A model generated the notes under the pieces. The model did no database searches. It was given only the letters and a program-made list of their open reading frames with translations, and was not told where the DNA came from. Of a stretch of DNA of 64,000 nucleotides, positions 48,370 to 57,405 are shown piece by piece. Numbering within the stretch: position 1 is the stretch's first letter; the number at the start of each line of letters is the position of its first letter. Origin of the DNA: Dasypus novemcinctus (Eukaryota > Chordata > Mammalia > Cingulata > Dasypodidae); contig NC_080678.1 in NCBI RefSeq assembly GCF_030445035.2, forward strand, positions 64,309,087-64,373,086. Direction: 5' to 3'. The position numbers and the translations under genes are program-made.

Positions 48370-51091
48370 CTTGAGAATACATGGTGTGAGTAGTGGATGA
48401 GACCTAGCTCCCAGCTTCTCTCCCCACTTGCCTTCCATCTATCCCACTCCTCATTCACCTTGGAGGACAAAACCCTTTCTCTCCCCACGATGTCCCCAGT
48501 GTTCTGCTCCTGGGGCCAGGTCAGCTGCTGGGGCTTATCCAGGTGGAGGGGCAGCTCCGGTGGTGGCTCAGCCCCTGCCTCAGCCTCAGGGAAGACAGGC
48601 TCACCCTGCAGCGTGTGTAGAAGCTGGAGGAAGGCCTGGTGCCTAGGAGAAAGGGGAGGGAGGGGTGTGAGAGGAGGGAATTCAGCCAGACCACTCTACT
48701 TGCAATGCATGCTGCCAGCCTCACCTCTGCAGCTTTTCCCGTTCCTGCCCTGCCTGCTGCTTCAGGACACCAAGTTCCTGATATAGCCGCTCAACTTCCT
48801 GATGAGTTCCTTTCTGACGCTCCCTCACCTCTGCTGACAACTCTGCCAAATGCTGCAGACGCTTCTCCTGCCAGGAGTAAGGTGCTGAGATTTTAGAGAC
48901 ATCTTTCCAATCTAGACCCGGCTCAGGGCTAATGCCCACAGAGGGAAAGAAAGCCCCTGCACGTTTGGGGCAGCAGCAGGGACTTGGAGAGAAGAAAGAT
49001 TCAGAATGAGCTTTCCAGGGTGAGAGACTCTGGAGGGAAGGCGCACAGGGATTAGGACCACCCTTACTTAGCTTGTTATGTGCCAGGTACCCTTTAAAGT
49101 ACTTTCTGTAATGGTTAGTTACTCCTCTAATACTTCTATAGGATAGAAGTATCCTCCCATTTCACAAATGAAGAAACAGATGCACAGGAAGTTAGATGAC
49201 TTGCCCAAAGTCATGCAGTAGTAAGTGAAGTGCTGGGACTCAAACCCATGTTGGTATCTACTCTGTACCACCTCATATGAGAAAACGAAGTTTTCTGGGG
49301 AAAGGACAGGCTCAGTGGCATGGTGGTGGGAAAGGATATTCTCCTAGGGGGGCTGACCCACCTGTTGCAGCTGCCACTGCTTCTGAGCTTCTCTAAATTT
49401 CTCCATGGCCACTTGCTTCTGTGGATAAGTAAGACAATGGGGCAAGAAAAGGGAAAGAGTATTTTTCTGGTTGGATTTTGGGAGGAGGAAAGTGGATCTA
49501 ACCCAGCTGCTCATCCTTTCCTTACTCCTCTCCCTGCCCTCTCCAACCCCTACCCAGGTTCCTAGGTGGACCTTGGCCTGGAGCTGTTCAAGGGCCTCCT
49601 GAAGCTGTGCCCGCTTCCTCTGGGCCTCCTCCAACTGAGGCAGGGCCTGTGACAGGGCACTTGTGATGGCCTCCACATGCTCCTGGTAGGTGGCTTTCAG
49701 CTCTTTCCAGTGTTCTTTGGCTGCAATTGCATTCTGCCCTGCAATGAGCCACAGGAATGAAGGCATGGGTGAGGCAGGCCTCCCAGACTCTCTTCTTTCC
49801 CCTATCGCAGCCCCTATCGCAACTCCCTGCCTACTCACGGCTCATGTCTTCGGAAGCCAAGGGGTGCAGTCCCTGCACAGTGTCCTCATGCATCAGGAAG
49901 TCCTGCAAGAAGTCTACTACCTGCAGCTGGCTGCAGAGCAGCTTGTCCTTCTTCCGAGAGTCCTGTTCAGAGAGAGTGAAGAGGCAAAGAATACCCTCAT
50001 CTCCTTGAACTATAGGCCAATAAGGCTTCATTCCTGTTCGCTCACCATCAATGCTGCCCGCTATCTCCAAGACCAACCCCTGACTTCCAAAAGGCTGTCT
50101 TCCATCTTGTACATACCATCACAAACTCAGCCAGGATCTGAGCAGGCACTTCTGCCTCCTCCTGCAGGCCTACTGGCTTCAGGATGGCTGTCACCTCGGC
50201 CAGAGCCCTAAAGGGGCAGAGAAACAGAGGCAACTGCAGTCTCCAGTCTCCTGGCAGTGTACTTCTGGAGAATGTGTGCCCACATGTCATGGGACCCAGG
50301 CTTGTGTGCATGGAGGTCATACAGTGGTTATACGTTCCATGAGGAAAAATAAACAGGGCAAGGGGAATAATACGTGGGGGTTGAGGGAGTGTAATTTTAA
50401 ATGAATGTTTCAATGAGAAGAAGCCACTTGAGTGAAGATCTGATGACAGGCAGGGAGATAGGCAGTGAAAGGAAAGAACAAAGTAATATTCTGACTGGCC
50501 ATGAGGAGATCTCCTGGCAGAAAGCACTAGTCTTGGGGCAGATCTCCGGATTCCTAAGATGGGGCTCAGGACAGAGAACTGAAGTTTCCATCTAGGCCCT
50601 CCAGGCTCGTTCTGGTTAGGGGCTAGGGCAGCCCACTAGGGGGCATGAATAGAGACCACATAACCTATTGTGGGAGGGAGGGAGGGAGAGAGAGGACAGG
50701 GAGAAGACAGAAATGGTATTTCTAGCATGTCTCCTGGGGATGAAGTCTCCTGCTAGAATGAGACAACCCACGAAGAGAAGACAGGGATGAAAATGTTCCC
50801 TTCTAGAACACACTCTTTTGGAGTGTGTATATGTGGGGAATAACAAACAGTCCCTACTATGCCGTACTCTTGGAGAGGTGCAAGTCACCTCAGGAACCCA
50901 AGACTGAGCGAGTGGAATCAGGATCACTTTCCTGCGAAATCGAACCCCAACAACCTGTAAAAGTGGAAGGGGGCTCCGTTGGACGAGGAGTTCCGCAAGG
51001 TCTGCCCCGGCCCGCCCCCGATGCCACCTAGCAGCACGGCAAACACTTACTCTAGGGCTGCAGCCTGGGTCGCGGACTCGGTCGCCTCCAT
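48241..51091 (-). CDS. ZWINT: ZWINT, ZW10 interactor (kinetochore protein), 8 coding exons
   Basis: Zwint is a coiled-coil outer-kinetochore protein. It binds KNL1 and ZW10, and so helps bring the RZZ complex and the spindle checkpoint to kinetochores in mitosis. Coding exons run 51091-51051, 50207-50117, 49962-49839, 49738-49572, 49418-49362, 48867-48725, 48642-48459 and 48369-48241. All have GT/AG borders and compatible phases, and they total 936 nt including TGA (311 residues). Codons 1-208 match human ZWINT (277 aa, from memory) without gaps; recognisable blocks are KKDKLLCSQLQV, AIAAKEHWKELKATY, LQHLAELSAEVRER and LKQQAGQERE. Residues about 90-210 are Glu/Gln/Lys/Leu-rich, as expected of the coiled coil. 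The tail is Pro/Glu-rich. The ATG gives the family N-terminus (MEA...AAALE). Two features differ from human: a longer C-terminus and a poor exon-4 donor. Intact introns and frame argue against a retropseudogene. Confidence 0.95.
48459..48642 (-). CDS. ZWINT: ZWINT coding exon 7
   Basis: 184 bases. The acceptor is CTCCTAG and the donor GTGAAT. It encodes 61 residues after the split Arg: an F-L-Q-L-L block, then a Pro/Glu-rich tail containing FPEAEA and KPQQ. The human counterpart has 56 residues. The difference falls around a PPPELPLHL stretch. An internal CAGG|GTGAGC resembles a donor (GT at 48604-48603). Confidence 0.88.
48725..48867 (-). CDS. ZWINT: ZWINT coding exon 6
   Basis: 143 bases encoding 47 residues and two bases of an Arg codon. 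It starts EKRLQHLAELSAEVRE and ends in QEREKLQ. The acceptor is CTGGCAG and the donor GTGAGG. It corresponds to the C-terminal half of the coiled coil. Confidence 0.94.
49065..49280 (+). repeat. MIR SINE in ZWINT intron 5
   Basis: A MIR core and tail pattern (tgtgccaggtac ... cccatttcacaaatgaagaaac ... tgcccaaagtcatgcagtag ... ggactcaaaccca) lies antisense to the gene, in the only long intron among exons 2-8. Confidence 0.85.
49362..49418 (-). CDS. ZWINT: ZWINT coding exon 5
   Basis: 57 bases and exactly 19 codons (KQVAMEKFREAQKQWQLQQ), phase 0 at both ends. Acceptor is ATCCACAG and donor GTGGGT. It continues the coiled coil. Being symmetric, it could be skipped without a frameshift. Confidence 0.92.
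49572..49738 (-). CDS. ZWINT: ZWINT coding exon 4
   Basis: 167 bases. The acceptor is TTGCAG. It encodes 55 residues of predicted coiled coil (KELKATYQEHVEA ... EALEQLQAK). The end chosen by alignment to human, AAG|GTCCAC, is a poor donor. A better GTAGGG lies 18 bases further on (GT at 49553-49552), in the same phase with no stop between, and would add six residues. The 3' border is therefore less certain than the rest. Confidence 0.88.
49839..49962 (-). CDS. ZWINT: ZWINT coding exon 3
   Basis: 124 bases encoding 41 residues plus the first base of an Arg codon. It starts with DSRKKDKLLCSQLQ and ends in ASEDMS. The donor is GTGAGT. This exon carries the most conserved N-terminal block of the family. 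Confidence 0.94.
50117..50207 (-). CDS. ZWINT: ZWINT coding exon 2
   Basis: 91 bases. The acceptor is CTTTAG and the donor GTATGT. It encodes 30 residues matching the human segment from the A-x-L-A-E-V block through PVGLQEEAE to AEFV, finishing the split Glu codon from exon 1. Confidence 0.93.
50208..51050 (-). other. ZWINT intron 1
   Basis: 843-base intron with GTAAGT donor and CTTTAG acceptor. The exon-1 end is CpG-rich and the rest is ordinary. No interspersed repeat recognised. Confidence 0.8.
51051..51091 (-). CDS. ZWINT: ZWINT coding exon 1
   Basis: 41 coding bases from the ATG encode 13 codons plus two bases of a Glu codon, followed by a consensus GTAAGT donor at 51050-51045. The base at -3 of the ATG is C and at +4 is G, so the Kozak context is only moderate. 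Any 5' UTR lies above 51091. Confidence 0.92.
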
Positions 51092-51181
51092 TAGACCCCG
51101 TTTCGCTCTTCCAGGAAACTACTCCGTCCCAACCCCTTCGTCTCGTTTGGATACGGCGCAGACTGCGCGCGCCAGCAGACG

Positions 51182-51186
51182 ATTGG
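51182..51186 (-). promoter_or_regulatory. CCAAT box (NF-Y type), proximal
   Basis: ATTGG on the plus strand reads CCAAT in gene orientation (GAGCCAATCG), about 90 bp upstream of the ATG. It pairs with a second box 50 bp further upstream. Repeated CCAAT boxes are typical of G2/M-regulated promoters. Confidence 0.6.
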
Positions 51187-51231
51187 CTCCGGTGTTGATT
51201 AAGCGGAGAGCAAGGAACGTTGTGCGCTCTG

Positions 51232-51236
51232 ATTGG
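51232..51236 (-). promoter_or_regulatory. CCAAT box (NF-Y type), distal
   Basis: Gene-strand CTGCCAATCAGAG fits the NF-Y consensus core well. It has the same orientation as the box at 51182 and is exactly 50 bp from it. Confidence 0.6.
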
Positions 51237-51420
51237 CAGGCGCGGATTCTCATCGGTACGCCCCGCGAGTTGGCGCAGGCGCAGTTGTGGCAGGGTCCAG
51301 CGGGGCCGCTCTGGTTCTGCGCCTGCGCGCCCGTTCGTAGGCGGTGCCAAGGACCGGGCTGGAGGTGGGGTTTTCACTTTGCTACGTGTGTCCGCGTTCT
51401 CCTTCGACTGGAAAAGGGGA

Positions 51421-51984
51421 AATCTTTGCGCTTAGTTTGTGTTTTAAGGGAAACTCACACATTTCTCTTTATTTTAAAGATTCTATTCCCATAGAAGAAG
51501 AACACGGGGGCTATATTCCAAGACCGTCAACGTCAGATAACGAACAACAATGACTCTGGAGATACCGGGAGGCAAAGAATGTGAACTGAATGCTTGTCCA
51601 GTCCAAGGTGCTGTGCAGAGGGAACCCAATCAGAGCCTGGCGGACTACCTGAGGTGACAGGATGAAGCTGATATTCCGGGAAGATAAGTGGTTCAGTGTT
51701 CTGCGCAGAGTATACAGCAAAGGAGAGATCTGCGCAGAGAGAGCTCGGAGTTCTGCAGAGGGCTTTCTCGAGTATAGCTGAGAATTGATCTGTGTCTGTG
51801 GAAACTATCTGAGGCCAGGGAAAGAACGACGAAGGGTTGAAAGGTAACAGTGCCAGGGGATCACGCAATGTAAGGAATAGTGGGGTCTTCCACCAGTCAG
51901 CCTGGGAAACTTCATAATTGGGTAGTAGGGAATAATTAGCCCTAGACTAACCACTAACCCAGTGCCATCCGACAGACTTTAAAA
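51421..51984. other. Upstream flank of ZWINT
   Basis: Less GC-rich than the promoter and without recognised repeats. No exon of a divergent gene is evident. Confidence 0.45.
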
Positions 51985-53155
51985 GCATGACCCAAATACA
52001 TTAGTTTCCAAATCATTTAACTCTATCAAAAGCAAATAATGTTTATAGGGATACAAAATATACAGCAAGTATTAAGGCACAATTTACAATGTCTAGTGTC
52101 CAATTAAAAATTGAGACTTACAAAGAAACCGGAAAATGAAATCCTTAATTCAGAAAGAAATCGGCTACCTGAACTGAAACATGTTGGAATCAACAGTCAA
52201 GAGCATTAAGACAATTACAAACTATATTCCATAGTTTTGAAAAGTTAAGGAGAGCAATAATTAAAAAGGCAATCAAAAGTGTTGATAAGAATATGGAAAA
52301 GGGGAACTCTCATTCATTTGCCAGGGACTAAAAATGGTTCATCCTCTGGAAAACAGTTTAGGATTTCTTCAACATGTTGAACATATTTACTGTGTGATGC
52401 ACAGTTCCACACCTTGGTATATATCCAGGAGAAATGAAAACATAGTGTCTATACACAAACTTGTATACAAATATTTTAACAACATTATTGATAGTAGATG
52501 AAAAGTGGAAACAACCGAAAGGCCCATCAACTGCTGAATGAATTTTTTAAAAAGTGGTATATCTCTACAATGGATATTTGGCAATAAAAAAAAAGTATTG
52601 ACACATGCTACCATAAAAACATGATCAGTGAAAGAAGCCAACACATATTATATGACTCCATTTGTAGGAAATGTCTAGGAAGGGCAAATCTATAGAGAAT
52701 TAAAGTGTATTAGTTATTGCCTAGGGTAAGACGGTAGATGTGGGAGGCAATGGAGAGTAACTGCTAAGGTGTATCATTTTTTTGGAGGGTTGGGATGGTG
52801 AAAATATCACACAATTAGATAATGGAGATATTATCAACACTCTGTATACTAAAAACCATTCAGTTGTACACTTTAAATGGGCAAACTGAAATGTGTACCA
52901 TGCCTCAATAAAGTTGATTTTTAAAAAAGGCAGAGACATAAAACATAATAAAGACAAATAAAGCTTATAGAGGTGGAAGCTACAGTGTTATAAATGAAAT
53001 TAGATGTCTTTAACAGCAGAGTAGACATTGCAGAAAAAAAGATTGGGAAACTTGAAAATAAATCCCTAGACACTATCCAATTCAAACCTCAGAAAGAAAA
53101 TTAAAAATAAAAAACCAGGGTAATAGGATGCCACTCCCATGATTGCATTTCAAAT
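51985..53155 (+). mobile_element. Old L1 mosaic with 3' end
   Basis: About 52,260-52,930 follows L1 ORF2 end and 3' UTR order: 'ggaactctcattcatttgcc', 'tggtatatatccaggagaaatgaaaac', 'aggcccatcaactg', 'tgtatactaaaaaccattcagttgtacac' and 'tcaataaagttgat'. Flanking pieces to 51,985 and 53,130 are more decayed L1. Confidence 0.75.
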
Positions 53156-53159
53156 ATAA

Positions 53160-53590
53160 TACTTCTTAGAGGAATGGAATCAGATTTTCCCACTGGCCTT
53201 GAAAAAAGAGAACAGCTATGATGTGAACCACCAAGTGGAAGAGCCACATGTCAAGGAACTGTAGGTGACCACTAGAAACTAAGGGTAGACTCTATCTGAC
53301 AGCCATTAAGAAAGAGGGGTCCTCAGTCATAAAGCTGCAAGGAGATGAATTCAGCTAATAATTTGAGTTTAGAAGCAGTCTCTCCCTAATTAAACATCTA
53401 GAGAACAACACCTCCTAGCCAATACCTTAATTTCAAATTTGTGAAAACTTGAGCAGAACCCAAAATCCCAAACATTGGAAATTCTGCCTGAAATCCAGAA
53501 TCATGGACTTTGTGAGATAATAAATATGTGTTCTTCTAAGCCATTAAGTTTGTGGTAATTTGTTATGCAGCAATAGAAAGCTTATATTAG
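53160..53590 (+). mobile_element. MLT1-type LTR
   Basis: The 3' end 'ttgtgagataataaatatgtg', 'taagccattaagtttgtggtaatttgttatgcagcaataga' is diagnostic of MLT1/MaLR LTRs. The 5' border is vague. Confidence 0.7.
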
Positions 53591-53594
53591 CAAC

Positions 53595-53994
53595 TACTAA
53601 AATAAAATAGTTGTAGCTAATAAGCCAATAGGGGAGATTATTAGTTTATTAAATATATATGTAATGCTGTTATTATAATGTTCAATAATTTTAAAAGGCA
53701 GAAAAATTTAAAAGAGGAAAAAGAAGAAAAGAGGAATAAAAAGTAGCAAAATTATAAACTTAAACCTAATCATATTAATAGATCAAATGTAAATGGCTTA
53801 AATATACAAAAGGCAGAGATTGGCCATATTGGATGCAAAAGCAAAGATTCAACTATATTTTGCAACAAAGAATTGCACTAAATATAAAGACAAAAAGAAC
53901 AAAAGGATGGAAAAATAAACAACACTAACAGGACTGGATATATTATAGATAGTTATAGATATTCAATATTTATAAATGAGAATATATAGAGAAA
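53595..53994 (+). mobile_element. Old L1 ORF2 fragment, left part
   Basis: 'agatcaaatgtaaatggcttaaatat' and 'aaaaggatggaaaaataaacaacactaac' are L1 ORF2 text. Interrupted by the LTR at 53,995. Confidence 0.65.
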
Positions 53995-54476
53995 AGTTTT
54001 CATAGATTGAATTACATAACCCATAATTTAGACATGTTCTAAATTACGCATGTTCTTAATTTTCATCTGCATCCCTGTGGGTGTGACCTCATTGTAAATA
54101 GATGTCGCTATAAAAGGAGTAGCTCAGATGAATGAGCGTAGACCTTAATCAGACTACTAGAGTCCTTTATAAAGAAAGTAATTCATACAGAGTAAGAGAA
54201 AGCCGCGGAGAGGAGCCAGAGGCCAGAAGTCAAAGGAACCTGGAGAAGAAAGAAAAGGATGTTGACTTGTGATGCAAGGCAGGTATACAAGCCAAGCAAC
54301 CCCAGGGATCACTGGTAGCCAACACCAGAAAGTTAGTTACTTTGGGGAGAAGGCATCAAATTGCTGACACCTTGATTTTGGACTTTCCTACCCTTAAAAT
54401 TATGAACCAATAAATTCTCATTGTTTAAGCCAACCCATTGTATGGTATTTATCAATAGCAGCCTGGCAAAATAAGT
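53995..54476 (+). mobile_element. MaLR-like LTR inside L1
   Basis: Same family as 41031-41483: 'ctgcatccctgtgggtgtgacc', 'tcctttataaagaaagtaattca', 'gctgacaccttgattttggac' and 'taagccaacccattgtatggtatt'. L1 sequence resumes after it. Confidence 0.78.
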
Positions 54477-54775
54477 AGGATATATAAAGGAAATAATATT
54501 ACCAGAAATAGAGAAGGTGATTTTTTAATGATAAAGGGGTCATTCATCAAATGAGTTTAACAAAGAGAAATGTTTGTGAACCTGGGAAAATTGCTTCAAC
54601 ATATACCAATCAAAAACTGATTGAACTGCAAGGAGAAATAGGTAAGTCCATAGTTATAGTCACATATTCCAGTAAGCCTCTCACAATAATTCAGAGAACA
54701 CTACATCCAACAACAGTAAAATAGAATATTCATTTTTTCAAGGGTACACCACTCAGTAAGAGAACCAATATTACA

Positions 54776-54806
<31 letters not shown>
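54477..54806 (+). mobile_element. Old L1 ORF2 fragment, right part
   Basis: 'aatattaccagaaatagagaaggtgat', 'aatgataaaggggtcattcatcaa' and 'aactgattgaactgcaaggagaaat' are L1 ORF2. It ends in a 24-base A-run at 54783-54806. Confidence 0.7.
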
Positions 54807-56867
54807 CCTTAGCAAATATGAGCATGTAGAAACCACACAAAGTATGTTTTCTGTCTTTAAGGGAAATAATCTCTTACATGACCTTGACCATAATCATACA
54901 ATTTATTGGAGCAGTCTTTTTTTTTTTAATTTTCAATATAGTTAGCTCAATCTTTCTACAGATGTCTGATCAAGTTTCTTAAACAGGAACAAGGCTTCCT
55001 TTACCTTATGTGTACATAAACCTCCCTTATAGGCTTCCAAAGCTCTGTGGACTTTTTTATTTTGTCACATTTTAATATTTGATTATAGAATTATTTGATT
55101 GATATCTTTCCCCTTTTCTAATCATCAAGCTTATTGATGGCAAAGGTTGAATATTTCGCTTATTATTGCATGGCTAATAGTGAGCCTTAGTAACATTTTA
55201 TTATCCCATGTTCTATGAGGGGCAAAACCTTAGTAGGTCATTTTAAGGATACTGGTTTTGTCCTAAGAGTAATAAAAAGGCATTGGATTTTTTTTAGTAA
55301 CTAGACAAATGAGATTTCAGTGTGAAAAAGTTGAGCCTGGGTCCTGGGTGGAAAAAAACATGACTGGGAATTGATGGTAGTCGTTATTCCTAAAAGGAAT
55401 TCCTTAGTGAAAGGTGAGAACATGTAAAGAGTCTATCATTTTGATAGGTGAAGTGTCAGTGGAGATAGAAAGAATTGGATGTATTTACATGGAATAATCC
55501 ACAGCATTCATGATTGATTGGATCTGGATATGTTGGGGTTACTAATCTATATATCAAATAGGATACCTGGGGTTCAGATTTTACAACTGGATGGTATTCA
55601 AAGGAGGATTCCTGAAAGAGAATCCTGTTTGAGAAGCGATAGGGGAAGACCATCAATTTACTTCTGTTAACCTACTAGTTTGAGACACAATCATCTATCC
55701 AAGTGAACATTTTTCAGAGATACTTGGGCAAAAGAGCTTTTGAACATGGCATAAAGATCAAAACTGGAAATAGGCTCTAGATAGTCATAAATGTACAGGC
55801 AATTAAAGCAATGGAAATGATTGCAACTTCCTAGATTAGTAATATAGAGTGAAAAGATTGCCAAAACAATCCTTGAGTCATTCTGACCTATTAAGTATTT
55901 GTGGAGAAAGTATGGGCTTGGTATTATTACAAAGTATCTACAGTGGTAAGAAAAAAATTTCACCTAAGTGTGGTAGGCAGTAGACAAGGACAAGAGGGTT
56001 TCCAAAAAAGAGAATGTCCACCATGCTAAATCATATTGAGATATCTAGTAAGATGGGCTGGAGTAAGCAAAATTGTGAATATTAATATTTTCATGAAAGA
56101 TGATTGATAAAACGATTGAACATAAAAGCAAGATTATATGGAGCAGATTGCATAGGAGCTTTGTATTAAGCAAAGTGAAGAAACAGAGATGTAAAATTTT
56201 AAGTCCATAGTTTAATTTTGGCAGAATATATTAGAATACAGTTATGGTGACACTCAAATCAGTAATTTTCACTAATCAAAATTTTAATGCTCTCCAAAGC
56301 AATATGTATATATGTATTTAATCTAAAGAGAAGTGCTTTTCTTATGTTTTCCATATAGGATCTTTGTGTTTGACTATTAAGAATTATTCCTGCTTAATAT
56401 ATCTATTTTTAAGGCTTTTTATATATTCTAGATACATGATAAAGTGGAGAAAAATGTCAGTTTTTAAAAGGCACATTTGATTAAGGTATCAAGAATTGGC
56501 TTTATCAATCCCTTTACTTTTGAATATTTAGTTTCCTTTGATGTATTTATCAGAGATTCCCATGGAAATACTGCCTTTTGTATAAGACACTTTCCAAATA
56601 TAATAAATGATCTCACAAGTGACATCTAAATTTAAATATTGTTAGGGTACACTGAAGATCAAGTCAATGAAAGGTCAAACAAAAAATAACAAATCATAAT
56701 AACAAGCTACAAGGTGATCTTTATGCTAGGGCTTTAGACTTCACTGCATAAATTTGCCAACTCTGTTTAACTACATTTGTCACTGACTTGAAAAGATATG
56801 ACCTGGGATTCAAATGAAAATTAGTACAGGTCCGTAATAAAATAGGATTCTGTTTCGTCTTTTTTCT
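54807..56867. other. Intergenic DNA
   Basis: No gene or clear repeat recognised. Confidence 0.45.
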
Positions 56868-57009
56868 GTGTTGTCCAAACAATAGCCACTAGGCACATGT
56901 GGCTATTTAAATTAAAATTTTTAAAAAATTAAAAATTCAGTTCCTTAGTCACATTAGCCACATTTCAGTTTTTTTCATCGGAAGAAAGTTCAATTAGACA
57001 ATGTTGCTT
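56868..57009. mobile_element. MER5A-type hAT fragment
   Basis: 'tgttgtccaaacaatagccactaggcacatgtggctattt' and 'cattagccacatttcag', ending 'ttagacaatgttgc', are MER5A text with near-palindromic ends. Confidence 0.75.
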
Positions 57010-57405
57010 CAAACAGTAATCTAGGTGCATGAGGAACGTATATACTGTATTTTATGTACAAAATGCTTACATTTACATTCATTTAAATATACCCAAAAGG
57101 GAAAAAATATCCAAAAGTTTAAAATGTCACATTTGTAGTAATAAAGCTGTAGATGTGTAAATCATGTATGTCTATACATTTAAAGTGTCCTTGTTTGCAG
57201 TGTGAAAACTCTAATGACCTCCATAAATTATAGACAGAAATTCTATGTTACTCAACCAATCTTCTTTTGTTGCAGAAAATATTAGCATGACCAGCAGGGA
57301 TGTAAAGAGATTTCCTTTAAGCACGTAATTGATATTGGCATTATATATGTTTTTTAAGATGGAAACATCTATTCAAAGTCAATAAACAAAATAAATAAAC
57401 AAAAG
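57010..57405. other. Intergenic DNA
   Basis: AT-rich. No feature recognised. Confidence 0.4.

Larger units (their letters stand above)
51092..51420 (-). promoter_or_regulatory. ZWINT: ZWINT promoter and CpG-rich region
   Basis: GC- and CpG-rich DNA stands out from the AT-rich surroundings and abuts coding exon 1. It has several GCGC/CGCG clusters, including an E2F-like TGGCGCGCGC on the gene strand near 51165. No TATA box is evident, as is common for proliferation genes. CpG enrichment continues into exon 1 and the start of intron 1 (to about 50,980). The start of transcription cannot be fixed from sequence. Confidence 0.75.

Noticed and set aside
49690-50211. 173-codon plus-strand frame over ZWINT exons 2-4
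   Set aside because: Shadow of the coding exons on the opposite strand.
50616-51377. 253-codon open frame on the minus strand, the longest in the window
   Set aside because: It runs through ZWINT exon 1 in another frame and across the CpG-rich promoter and intron 1. The Arg/Pro/Ser-rich composition reflects base composition, and no domain is seen.
50979-51494. 171-codon plus-strand frame over the ZWINT promoter, possible divergent gene
   Set aside because: It is antisense to the promoter and exon 1 and rich in residues expected from CpG-rich DNA. No matching exons lie to the right. A non-coding divergent transcript remains possible.
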